NCBI RefSeq assembly: GCF_003347595.2
Contig: NZ_QCZK02000038.1
Location: forward strand, 62,001 to 126,000
DNA length: 64,000 nucleotides
Direction: 5' to 3'
Source: Botryobacter ruber
GTDB taxonomy: Bacteria; Bacteroidota; Bacteroidia; Cytophagales; Hymenobacteraceae
The notes below the pieces were generated by a model. It was not told where the DNA came from and searched no databases. It worked only from the letters and a program-made list of their open reading frames with translations. Positions 35,174 through 42,676 of the stretch are shown here, one piece after another. Numbering within the stretch: position 1 is the stretch's first letter; the number at the start of each line of letters is the position of its first letter. A program made the position numbers and the translations under genes.

Positions 35174-36424
35174 TTATCCGGTTAACGAAGCAGCGATGGC
35201 TTTCCCGGCGAGGTAGCCCGTTGTCCAGGCGGCCTGGAAATTAAAGCCTCCCGTAATACCATCAATATCAAGTACTTCTCCTGCAAAATGCAGGCCTGGC
35301 ACCAGCCGGCTTTCCATAGATCGCATATTTACCTGGCTTAAATCAATGCCGCCGCAGGTCACAAATTCTTCCTTGAACGTTGTTTTACCTTTTACTTCGA
35401 CAGCATTTCGCAGGAGGGCTTCAACCAGTTTGTTGGTGTTTCGGGCTGGCAACTCGGTCCAGCGTATTTCTGCCGGAATTTCTGCCTCCTCTGTCAGCGC
35501 CTTCCAGAGCCGCTGGGGCAGCCCGAACAGCGGGTTGGTCGCTACCACTTTTTTAGGATGCAGCATTCTGAAGTCCTGGAGGTGCTGCCGCAGTGAAGCT
35601 TCGGTAAATTCAGGAATCCAGTTGATGAGTGCCGTGAACGCATAATGCTGCTCATGGAAAAGCCGCGCTCCCCAGGCCGATAGCTTTAGCACAGCAGGCC
35701 CGCTAAAGCCCCAGTGGGTAATGAGCACCGGCCCTTCGTACTCCAGCTTCTGACCCGCCACCCGTACGTTGGCCCTGGCAACCGAAATACCCTGCAATTC
35801 GCGAAGAGGGGAGCCTGGTGCATTAAACGTGAAGAGCGACGGCACTGGCTCCTGTACAGGGTGGCCCAGCTCCCGCAGCCAGTCATAGCTTTTCGATTTC
35901 GGATGGCCGCCGGTACAAACCAACACTTTATCGGCCGATAGGCTTTTGCCATTGCTAAGCTGCAGCAAAAAGCCAGGAGCATCAGCAGAAGGAGTGGTGG
36001 CAGGTGCAATATGCTCCACGGCCACGCCGGTTCTGACCTCGACGCCTGCTTTCCCGGCTTCGCGCAGGAGGCAGTCTACAATCGTTTCGGAGTTATCGGT
36101 AACCGGGAACATACGCCCGTCTGCTTCCGCTTTTAAAGCCACACCACGTTTTTCGAACCAGCTGATCGTTTCCCGGGCACCAAATGTTTTAAAGGCTTCT
36201 TTCAGTTGTTTCGCCCCACGCGGGTAGTGTTTCGAGAAAACCGAAGGCACAAAGCAATGGTGCGTCACATTACAGCGGCCACCCCCCGATATCCGTACCT
36301 TCGAAAGCAGCCTGGACGATTTTTCCAGCAGGAGCACGTCGGCATCAGGGTTTGCCTCAGCACAGGCGATGGCCCCAAAAAATCCCGCCGCCCCTCCACC
36401 AATCACCACTACTTTTCCAGGCAT
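35174..36424 (-). CDS. HI0933/BaiN-family flavoprotein (NAD(P)/FAD-dependent oxidoreductase)
   Basis: This 416-residue protein starts MPGKVVVIGGGAAGFFGAIACAEA, the FAD-binding GxGxxG. Family motifs ISGGGRCNVTH and a C-terminal ITGGFNFQAAWTTGYLAGKA are present, and a VCTGGHPKSKSYDWL segment lies mid-protein. Members are flavin oxidoreductases, mostly uncharacterised; BaiN acts on bile-acid intermediates, which is not implied here. At residues about 139-150 the loop APATTPSADAPG is longer than in E. coli YhiN, and its DNA matches repeat R1. The 5' leader is made of purine minisatellite. Confidence 0.9.
   Translation of the reverse strand: MPGKVVVIGGGAAGFFGAIACAEANPDADVLLLEKSSRLLSKVRISGGGRCNVTHHCFVPSVFSKHYPRGAKQLKEAFKTFGARETISWFEKRGVALKAEADGRMFPVTDNSETIVDCLLREAGKAGVEVRTGVAVEHIAPATTPSADAPGFLLQLSNGKSLSADKVLVCTGGHPKSKSYDWLRELGHPVQEPVPSLFTFNAPGSPLRELQGISVARANVRVAGQKLEYEGPVLITHWGFSGPAVLKLSAWGARLFHEQHYAFTALINWIPEFTEASLRQHLQDFRMLHPKKVVATNPLFGLPQRLWKALTEEAEIPAEIRWTELPARNTNKLVEALLRNAVEVKGKTTFKEEFVTCGGIDLSQVNMRSMESRLVPGLHFAGEVLDIDGITGGFNFQAAWTTGYLAGKAIAASLTG
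35983..36014 (+). repeat. R1 interspersed repeat, copy 12 (+), inside a coding sequence
   Basis: CAGCAGAAGGAGTGGTGGCA followed by GGTGCAATATGC matches R1 but lies in frame inside the HI0933-family gene, where it encodes the loop APATTPSADA on the minus strand. Confidence 0.5.
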
Positions 36425-36432
36425 AAATTTTT

Positions 36433-36527
36433 TGAGTTTTTGAGTTTAGGAGTTAGAGAGTTTGGGAGTTAGAGAGTTTGGGAGTTAGAGAGTTTAGGAG
36501 TTAGAGAGTTTAGGAGTTAGAAAGTAC
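36433..36527. repeat. Purine minisatellite (16-bp units), left arm
   Basis: This is about five copies of a 16-bp unit close to GAGAGTTTGGGAGTTA on the plus strand. It fills the predicted leader of the HI0933-family gene. The pyrimidine-strand counterpart occurs at 36608-36658, so the two arms can pair. Confidence 0.85.
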
Positions 36528-36534
36528 AAAATTA
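36527..36534 (-). promoter_or_regulatory. Possible -7 element for the HI0933-family gene
   Basis: Minus-strand TAATTTTG is an exact TAnnTTTG match. The leader from here to the ATG at 36424 would be almost entirely minisatellite. Confidence 0.45.
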
Positions 36535-36607
36535 ATAGTTACATGCAGATAAAACTACTGAGGCTGTAACTATGATAAGCAAGAACAATGAAATCACTAT
36601 TGATTTC

Positions 36608-36658
36608 ACTCTCTACCTCTCTACCTCTCTAACTCCTAAACTCCCAAACTCCTAAACT
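36608..36658. repeat. Purine minisatellite, right arm (inverted)
   Basis: CTCTCTACCTCTCTACCTCT and following units are the inverted form of the purine minisatellite. The unit reads into the last codons and stop of the SDR gene (minus-strand GAAGTTTAG). Confidence 0.8.
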
Positions 36659-37470
36659 TCCAAAGGGTTTGGGTGAAGGAAATGGTAAGAGAGCTCCTCT
36701 TTTAGCTTCTGGCTGCTGATGCGCTTAAAGCTTTCTGCTGCTGTTGTTTCGGCAAAGGTGGGAGGTAGGGCGCCAATAGACAGCGCAGCCTGGGTGTAAA
36801 AGTGCTTGCGGGTGGGGTGCTCATCGGCACAGGCATTGTAAACACGGCCCCACATTTCCTGCTCTATAATCCGGGACAGGATCGTCACGCAATCATCCAG
36901 GTGAATGAGGTTAACGGGAGCGTTGCCATTGGGCAGGTTCTCTTTCCCAGCCATAAAGCGGCCCGGATGCCGGTTTCCGCCGATCAGTCCTCCGAAGCGT
37001 ACGATGGTGGTCAGCCATTCTTCACGGTCCTGGAAAAGCTTTTCAGCCTGCAGTAATACATTGTCGGGGGCAGTGTAGGAGATGTCGTCTTCGGTAACCT
37101 CGCGGTTTAGGTCGGGGTAAATGGCCGTAGAACTGACAAATAAAATTCTGCTGATAGGTGATGTTAGCAGGCTTTTAAGCAGCACGTGCAGCCTGTACAG
37201 GTACTGCTCACCTTCGCCGGCACGCAGGCGGGGCGGTATGTTCAGCACCAGCGTTTTGGTGTTCAGAAAAGAAGTGAGCGACTCCGGGTCAGTTTCTTCA
37301 GGCTGCAGGTTTACCAGGTACGGTTCAATCTGTTTCTGCTGGAGCAGTTCCAGTCTGGCAGGAGAGGTAGTGGAGCCTTTTACCCGGTAGCCACTGTGAA
37401 CCAGCTTTTCTGCCAGCGGTAAACCAAGCCAGCCACAACCTAAAATACTTACATCCGCTTTTTCATTCAT
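36652..37470 (-). CDS. NAD(P)-dependent SDR/epimerase-type protein (YeeZ-like)
   Basis: This 272-residue protein starts MNEKADVSILGCGWLGLPLAEKLV, a Rossmann dinucleotide-binding motif (GCGWLG). SSTAIYPDLNREVTEDD lies near residue 110 and matches the extended SDR layout of E. coli YeeZ. The canonical YxxxK pair is not evident, so a reductase activity is uncertain. The final residues (PNPLEV) and stop codon are written in minisatellite sequence, which suggests the C-terminus was reshaped by the repeat. It is followed by the HI0933-family gene on the same strand, 227 bases on. Confidence 0.82.
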   Translation of the reverse strand: MNEKADVSILGCGWLGLPLAEKLVHSGYRVKGSTTSPARLELLQQKQIEPYLVNLQPEETDPESLTSFLNTKTLVLNIPPRLRAGEGEQYLYRLHVLLKSLLTSPISRILFVSSTAIYPDLNREVTEDDISYTAPDNVLLQAEKLFQDREEWLTTIVRFGGLIGGNRHPGRFMAGKENLPNGNAPVNLIHLDDCVTILSRIIEQEMWGRVYNACADEHPTRKHFYTQAALSIGALPPTFAETTAAESFKRISSQKLKEELSYHFLHPNPLEV

Positions 37471-37585
37471 AGTTCCTGTTGTTGCTTATAAGGACCTGCA
37501 AAGTTCAAAGCGGTAAAGGTAGTGTTATTTTTGGCTACACCTACTTACGCTGCTACCGGCAAAAGCAATTGAGTGGGTTCAGAAC

Positions 37586-37617
37586 TTCTCTGCAGCAGCC
37601 ACCACTCCCTCTGCTCC
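37586..37617 (-). repeat. R1 interspersed repeat, copy 13 (-)
   Basis: On the minus strand GGAGCAGAGGGAGTGGTGGC then TGCTGCAGAGAA. It lies between the SDR gene and the small secreted protein gene. Confidence 0.7.
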
Positions 37618-37702
37618 TTCAGAAACTCGTTTTACAATGCATATCTTTTGGGGCAGCAGTTCGGAACTGCTGCCGGCACAACCAAAAGGGGTACACGAAG
37701 AA

Positions 37703-38158
37703 CTACTGGAACCGCTGGTAATGCCTGCTCTGGTTCATGATTCTCCTCTTTTTTAAAAATCGTTTCTGATGCTTATGAGACTTTTTAACCTGGAAAAAGG
37801 AGTGCCTCTTCAGCGAAAACTGTTTTCTTGTCCTGTTGAAGCTGCGTCGCAGAACAGGCATCATTTTAGCCCCTCTGATAGACACACTGCGGCTATTCAC
37901 TTTTCTTTTTTCCTGGAACAGCACCGGCTCCAACATAGCCGCATCTGGCAAAGCAGTTTCGGCTACAGCAGCTACATCAAGTAAATCCGCAGGGGCTTCC
38001 GCATAAGAAAGGTGCGTACCGGCAACCTCGTTTAACCCGGTTACGCTTTCATGAAAGGAGTTTGTTTGTTCAACTGGTCTTGCTGCCGGAATCGCTTCGT
38101 CAGTGTTGCCTGCATTAAAATAGTTGGTAAGGGTGATTATTAAGAGTAGTGTTTTCAT
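37703..38158 (-). CDS. Small secreted basic protein, uncharacterised
   Basis: I do not recognise this 151-residue protein. From MKTLLLIITLTNYFNAGNTDE it has a short hydrophobic N-terminus that may be a signal peptide. An acidic, Ala-rich middle follows, and the last 60 residues are very basic (SFNRTRKQFSLKRHSFFQVKK and KHQKRFLKKRR). The frame is open from 38281 but the upstream part looks non-coding. A lineage-specific exported protein is likely; the charge split could allow binding to nucleic acid or polysaccharide, which is speculation. Confidence 0.5.
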   Translation of the reverse strand: MKTLLLIITLTNYFNAGNTDEAIPAARPVEQTNSFHESVTGLNEVAGTHLSYAEAPADLLDVAAVAETALPDAAMLEPVLFQEKRKVNSRSVSIRGAKMMPVLRRSFNRTRKQFSLKRHSFFQVKKSHKHQKRFLKKRRIMNQSRHYQRFQ

Positions 38159-38817
38159 AATCAAATGATTTAAAATTATGAATAAGTTGGATTGCGATAA
38201 AAAATGTACTGTGAAAAGACTAAGAGTGAAGTGGTTACAGGTTTTTATTGAAGAATTTATAGCGTAAAAGCAGAAACACATGCCTGAAAAGCATGAAATG
38301 GATGCCTAAATAAATAATATTAAGGATTTAACCTTTATTATTTTATGTATAAATAAGATATGTTAAACAGGTGCAGGTTAAATAAGAAAATAAAAATATA
38401 GCTTTGTTTGATTGTACGGATGTAAATTTAGATAGTTTAAGTAAAATATTAAAAAAAATATTGAAATTATTTAAAATAATAACAGACGTTAGCATGAAGG
38501 CAGCTTCATGTGGGTAGTGGCTTCGGGAATGAAACTTTATTTTGCACTTTTTTAAATAAGTGAAACTGTGGGTTTTAAGAAAAATTAAAGGACAAAGGTT
38601 TTCCCTTTTCATTTTTCATAATAGTAATGACATAAATATTTGAAATTGGCAGTAGATAAACCTGTAGCGGAACAAGCTAGAAATCGTGCTTATTTCAGGC
38701 ATCACGAAAAATAAGAACTCAGTACCCAATGGCTTGTTTTCCGGTGGGGTGGGTTGTTTTCCGGAACAGAAATAATAACTTTAGCTTTAGATTTTTTAGC
38801 CATAACTGTTGCTGCAC
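38159..38817. other. AT-rich intergenic region with a direct-repeat site
   Basis: No gene is supported; the 89-codon minus-strand frame at 38343-38612 looks like chance AT-rich sequence. Near the right end two copies of TTGTTTTCCGG lie 20 bp apart (38734 and 38754), just ahead of a -7-like TAACTTTA at 38776-38783 for the aldo/keto reductase gene. Confidence 0.55.
38734..38764 (+). promoter_or_regulatory. Direct repeat TTGTTTTCCGG x2, 20 bp apart; possible regulator site
   Basis: Identical 11-mers at 38734-38744 and 38754-38764 have a two-turn spacing. They lie over the expected -33 region of the aldo/keto reductase promoter (-7-like TAACTTTA at 38776). This form suits an AraC-type or similar tandem binder. 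The regulator is unknown. Confidence 0.45.
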
Positions 38818-39714
38818 ATGAAGTATAACAACCTCGGAAATTCTGACTTAAGCATAAGCGAAATTAGTTTCGGATGCATGTCGTTGGGCGGGGATGATGC
38901 CGCAAATGCAAAACTGCTGCACCAGGCACTCGACCAGGGTATCAATTTTTTTGATACAGCCGATCTTTACCAAAAAGGAGCAAACGAACGCACGGTGGGC
39001 AAAGCCTTCCGGGGCATGCGCGACAAAGTTGTAATTGCCACCAAAGTCGGCAATGCCTGGCGCAGCGACGGAAGAGGCTGGGACTGGAATCCTACTAAAG
39101 CCTATATCCTGCAGGCGGTGGAGCAGAGCCTGCAGCGGCTGCAAACCGACTACATCGACCTGTACCAGCTGCATGGCGGCACTATAGAAGACCCGATAGA
39201 TGAAACGATCGCTGCCTTTGAGCTCCTGAAGCAGCAGGGCAAGATCCGGCAGTATGGCATCTCTTCCATCAGGCCCAACGTGATCCGGGAGTACGTAAAG
39301 CGCTCCGGCATCGTAAGTGTGATGATGCAGTTCAGTTTGCTGGACCGCCGGCCCGAGGAAACCGTGCTGGAGCTGTTACAGGAGCAGGGGATAAGCGTGC
39401 TGGCAAGAGGTGCCTATGCGCAGGGGCTGCTGCTGGGAAAAGAACCCGCGCCTTACCTGGGCCTTTCCAGCGAAGAGGTGCAGGCTGTGGCAGCTACCGT
39501 ACAGGCTGTTGCCGCCAAAAGAAACAGTGCTGCCGAAGTAGCATTACGGTATGTGTTGCACCACCCGGCTGTTGCGACTGCCGTTACCGGAATCCGGACG
39601 CCCGAGCAGTTGCAGGAAGCACTACAGGCTGCTGGTACTCCAGCCCTAAGCGAGGCTGAACGTGAGGTACTCAAAAAGGCAGTCCGTGCTAACGTGTATG
39701 AACAGCACCGGTAG
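38818..39714 (+). CDS. Aldo/keto reductase
   Basis: This 298-residue protein starts MKYNNLGNSDLSISEISFGCMSLGG. The TIM-barrel family's catalytic Asp and Tyr are in FFDTADLYQKGANE, Lys is in VVIATKVGN, and His is in DLYQLHGG. It uses NADPH to reduce aldehydes or ketones in the cytoplasm. The frame opens at a TTG at 38809, but the ATG at 38818 fits the family. It is monocistronic, and a paired direct repeat lies in its promoter region, so expression may be conditional. The substrate is unknown. Confidence 0.9.
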   Translation: MKYNNLGNSDLSISEISFGCMSLGGDDAANAKLLHQALDQGINFFDTADLYQKGANERTVGKAFRGMRDKVVIATKVGNAWRSDGRGWDWNPTKAYILQAVEQSLQRLQTDYIDLYQLHGGTIEDPIDETIAAFELLKQQGKIRQYGISSIRPNVIREYVKRSGIVSVMMQFSLLDRRPEETVLELLQEQGISVLARGAYAQGLLLGKEPAPYLGLSSEEVQAVAATVQAVAAKRNSAAEVALRYVLHHPAVATAVTGIRTPEQLQEALQAAGTPALSEAEREVLKKAVRANVYEQHR

Positions 39715-39776
39715 CTACCGGTTGTTGTGCTCTTAACTAACCTTTGATAACGGAAGGTTGCATGACAGGGAGCAGG

Positions 39777-41258
39777 TTATCTTCTTTTCAGAACCATTAA
39801 ATTCTGGCTGGAAGTGAGCAGTTCAAAATCCTGGTTCCGGATTTCTTTTTCGGTCAGTTCCTGCATTTCCAGCTTATCAATATATTCTTTCGAGAGGATG
39901 ATGTAGTCGATCCCATACTTGCCGGTGAGGTTCAGGAACTTTTCTTTTTTTAAGGCTTCGTTCGTTTTCTGCTTTTCGCCATATACCATTTCGCTTTGGA
40001 TGGCCTCAAAATCATCGATCTGGTTAAAGATAAAGCTCATAGGGGCCACAATGCGGTACTGTTGTGCATCTCCCCGGATATACTGCCTTGCAATCCGGTT
40101 GTTCCTGGCAATAACGGATTCCTCGCGCACGGTATACAGGTTATAGAAGGTGTTCACCAGCAGGTACACTACCAGCAGGAAACTGAGGGCGGGTAAGAGT
40201 TTTTTATAGGTAAACTTTCCGGCAATTACCTGCTCGGCCCGGGCGCAGTGGTAGAGGTGGCGCAGCGCCAGTACGAGCAGCAGCAAAAAGTAAGGAAGCG
40301 TGAGCAGCAGGTACTTGGGAGTTTTGTGCATCGACACCAATGCCAGGAACAACACCAGCAGCCCCAGGTAGCGCATCAGGTTCCGGTGCGCCTTCAGGTG
40401 GCTGTAGGCAACCGAGAACGCCACCAGAAATAAAACGGAAAAGGATATCTCCTTCAGGCTATGAAAGAAGCGTTTCTGTTCCGTTACAATATTCAGCAGG
40501 TAGGAGAGGCCGTACGGCAGCTTCCGCTTCGCATCGAAATACGGATTTTCGAACAACTGGTAATGCCAGAATTTAAAGTTGAACTCGGGCGTGAAGTCGT
40601 AAAAATAAATGGCTATGGTGGGCAGGGTAGCCAAGCCAAACAGCAAACTGCCGGTCACTTTCCTGTTCCAGATAAGCAGCAGAAAGCCGGCTACCGGGAA
40701 AATAATGCCGTTCAGGTGTGCCGCTACACAAAGTCCTGCAAAAAGCCCGCTTAGCAGCAGAGCGCTGTAATTCCGCCTGTCTTCCTGCAGCGCCTTCGAC
40801 AGAAAAGTGTAGGAGATAAAGCCGAGCGTCATGACCATGATCTCCGGGCGGAACACAAACGCATACTGGAACACCAGCGCATTGCTCAGCAGCAACAGCA
40901 GGGCCAGGTAAAAAGCCTCAGGGGAAAGCACCTTATTATAGGTGTGGTAAGTAAAAACGCCAATAAACAGCAGCAGGTAAAGCAGGCTAACCGCCTTCAG
41001 CGTTGCCAGCGAAAAGCCGAACAGGTGAATGAACAAGGCGCCATGCAGTGTGAGCAGCTTGTGGTGGCAGATCAGGCGTACTTCCTGCATCGTTATGCCC
41101 CGCATCAGTTCCGATTTCACATAGCCCAGCTTCGACATCCAGTAGGCCTGTTCTCCAATCCAGGCATCGTCGGTGTCGGGTGCCCGGTCAAAAAGGCTGT
41201 ATATAAAAAGGAGTATGGTAACTAGTATGCCCGCTTTTACTACGCTACTGATGTTCAT
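39777..41258 (-). CDS. GT-C type glycosyltransferase (dolichyl-phosphate mannosyltransferase-like membrane protein)
   Basis: This 493-residue protein has about ten membrane segments. The first periplasmic loop carries the acidic motif DRAPDTDDAWIGEQAYW right after the first segment, which is the GT-C arrangement of ArnT/GT39-like enzymes that use polyprenyl-phosphate sugars. A soluble C-terminal region of about 100 residues follows the last segment (KKLLPALSFLLVVYLLVNTFYNLY). It would add a sugar to lipid A, a polysaccharide or a protein outside the inner membrane. Donor and acceptor are unknown. Confidence 0.78.
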   Translation of the reverse strand: MNISSVVKAGILVTILLFIYSLFDRAPDTDDAWIGEQAYWMSKLGYVKSELMRGITMQEVRLICHHKLLTLHGALFIHLFGFSLATLKAVSLLYLLLFIGVFTYHTYNKVLSPEAFYLALLLLLSNALVFQYAFVFRPEIMVMTLGFISYTFLSKALQEDRRNYSALLLSGLFAGLCVAAHLNGIIFPVAGFLLLIWNRKVTGSLLFGLATLPTIAIYFYDFTPEFNFKFWHYQLFENPYFDAKRKLPYGLSYLLNIVTEQKRFFHSLKEISFSVLFLVAFSVAYSHLKAHRNLMRYLGLLVLFLALVSMHKTPKYLLLTLPYFLLLLVLALRHLYHCARAEQVIAGKFTYKKLLPALSFLLVVYLLVNTFYNLYTVREESVIARNNRIARQYIRGDAQQYRIVAPMSFIFNQIDDFEAIQSEMVYGEKQKTNEALKKEKFLNLTGKYGIDYIILSKEYIDKLEMQELTEKEIRNQDFELLTSSQNLMVLKRR

Positions 41259-41341
41259 TCAGAAGGGTGATAATATTTGAAAGGAAACGCGAATATACTG
41301 AATATTAATGATTAAGCCCGCTTGTTCCTGATCTGCGTATC

Positions 41342-41377
41342 TTCTGCTGCGCCCGCCACCACAGCCACTGCACCTGC
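41342..41377 (-). repeat. R1 interspersed repeat, copy 14 (-)
   Basis: On the minus strand GCAGGTGCAGTGGCTGTGGT then GGCGGGCGCAGCAGAA. It is in the gap between the glycosyltransferase and AlbA_2 genes. Confidence 0.7.
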
Positions 41378-41383
41378 TTACTC

Positions 41384-42007
41384 CTAACTCAGCGTGTAGT
41401 AATCTTCTTTTTCCTTGTCGTGCAGGCGCAGGTAGCCGTGGATGACCAGCTTTACCAGGATGCGGTAAGCCCTGCGCTCCGACAGGTTCGCCAGTTTCAT
41501 GTACTGGCGCTGCGTGATGCGTGGGTTTAGCTGCAGGTAATCGAGCACGGCCAGCTCGTGGCGGTCGAGGGGCAGGGGCTCAAACAGGGGCGGCTCCGGC
41601 TGCTGCAGGCTTTTTTCGACTAACCTGCTCGTCTGCACGCTGGTGTCTTTCACACGCACATAGCCGCGCCAGTCATCTTCCTTTACTTTGGCCAGGTGCG
41701 GTTTCTCCGGGCTTTCCGGAATGGTAACAATCAAAATGGTGTCTCCTTCAATCTCGGCTTCTTCGTAGTGCAGGGTAACCGGCGGGTCACAGTAAAAGGC
41801 AGCCGCCAGGTCTAAGGTATGTTTTTCCTCTTCCGGATCGATGCCGCAGATCGTTCCATTGTCTTTTACACCTACCAGTACTTTACCGCCCCGGGTATTG
41901 GCAAATGAAACAAGCGTACGGGCAATTTTTTCAGGCTGTGTAACGCGTTGCTTAAAATCTACTTTGTCGTTCTCTCCTAGCCAGATGAGGCGTTGCAGTT
42001 CGTCCAT
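41384..42007 (-). CDS. AlbA_2/Schlafen-type DNA-binding domain protein with C-terminal winged helix
   Basis: This 207-residue protein starts MDELQRLIWLGENDKVDFKQRV. The E/DFK pattern followed by LVSFANTRGGKVLVGVKDNGTICGI is the AlbA_2 (divergent AAA-4/Schlafen) domain, at residues about 10-130. The last 60 residues form a winged helix (LDYLQLNPRITQRQYMKLANLSERRAYRI). Such proteins are usually annotated as putative transcriptional regulators or ATP-binding proteins; targets are unknown. It is separated from DUF3127 by 128 bases that include a terminator. Confidence 0.82.
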   Translation of the reverse strand: MDELQRLIWLGENDKVDFKQRVTQPEKIARTLVSFANTRGGKVLVGVKDNGTICGIDPEEEKHTLDLAAAFYCDPPVTLHYEEAEIEGDTILIVTIPESPEKPHLAKVKEDDWRGYVRVKDTSVQTSRLVEKSLQQPEPPLFEPLPLDRHELAVLDYLQLNPRITQRQYMKLANLSERRAYRILVKLVIHGYLRLHDKEKEDYYTLS

Positions 42008-42086
42008 GGGTTGGGGTGGGGAAGTTTACCTTTGCTATATAACACAAAAAACGCAGCTTTTGTTGCCGCTGCTGCCCGTGCTGCAT

Positions 42087-42115
42087 AAAAAAAGCGAACC
42101 GTTGGGCTCGCTTTT
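42087..42115 (-). terminator. Terminator after the DUF3127 gene
   Basis: On the minus strand AAAAGCGA and TTCGCTTT form a stem with a loop of about 9, followed by a T run of 7. Confidence 0.8.
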
Positions 42116-42135
42116 CTATCAGTGAATAATATGCT

Positions 42136-42507
42136 TTAGAAAGGAAGGTCATTGTCAGCATCGCTGCTGTAGAACGATGGGGCAGGCTCAGAAAAGGCAG
42201 GGGCGCCGGCAGGAGCGCCTGCATTATTAGAGGCACCTTCAATTCGCCAGGCCTGCAGGTTCGTGAAATACATGGTAGAACCGTTCTTCACAAAGGGCTT
42301 ACCTGTCAGGTTAAACGTCACTTTCACCTCGTCACCTTGCTTATATTGGTTCAACAGGGAGCATTTGTCCTGTGTTAACTGAAACTTTACGTACTGCGTG
42401 TACGAACCATCAGGAATTTCCAGCACAAATTCACGCTTTTTAAACTTCTCACTCACCTGCTGTTCCTCAAACACCTCGTACAGCTTACCTTGAATATCAA
42501 ACGACAT
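42136..42507 (-). CDS. DUF3127 protein with SSB-like acidic C-terminal tip
   Basis: This 123-residue protein starts MSFDIQGKLYEVFEEQQVSEKFKKREFVLE, the typical DUF3127 opening. The 80-residue body is all-beta and OB-fold-like. A disordered Ala/Pro/Gly linker leads to the C-terminal tip DADNDLPF. That tip closely resembles the DDxxF end of single-stranded DNA-binding proteins, which docks replication and repair partners. The promoter element TATATTTG (minus strand, 42537-42544) gives a leader of about 25 bases. DUF3127 function is not established. Binding of single-stranded DNA or of SSB partners is inference. Confidence 0.85.
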   Translation of the reverse strand: MSFDIQGKLYEVFEEQQVSEKFKKREFVLEIPDGSYTQYVKFQLTQDKCSLLNQYKQGDEVKVTFNLTGKPFVKNGSTMYFTNLQAWRIEGASNNAGAPAGAPAFSEPAPSFYSSDADNDLPF

Positions 42508-42536
42508 AATTTACTTTTTTTTGATTTTGAATAACA

Positions 42537-42544
42537 CAAATATA
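42537..42544 (-). promoter_or_regulatory. -7 element for the DUF3127 gene
   Basis: Minus-strand TATATTTG is an exact TAnnTTTG match, 29 bases before the ATG. Confidence 0.6.
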
Positions 42545-42676
42545 CAAAATGCAGGCCTATTGTAGAACACCCGGCACCTTTTGAATTGATATTTTTTCGG
42601 TTATGCAGGAAGATAAAACAGGCAGCTGCAAACAGGCGTAAAGAGTAGCTACTTATAAAATGAAACAGCAAATCAC

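Noticed and set aside
38343..38612. 89-codon minus-strand open frame
   Set aside because: It is AT-rich with chance-like composition (many Phe, Leu, Lys, Tyr), no recognisable domain and no promoter.
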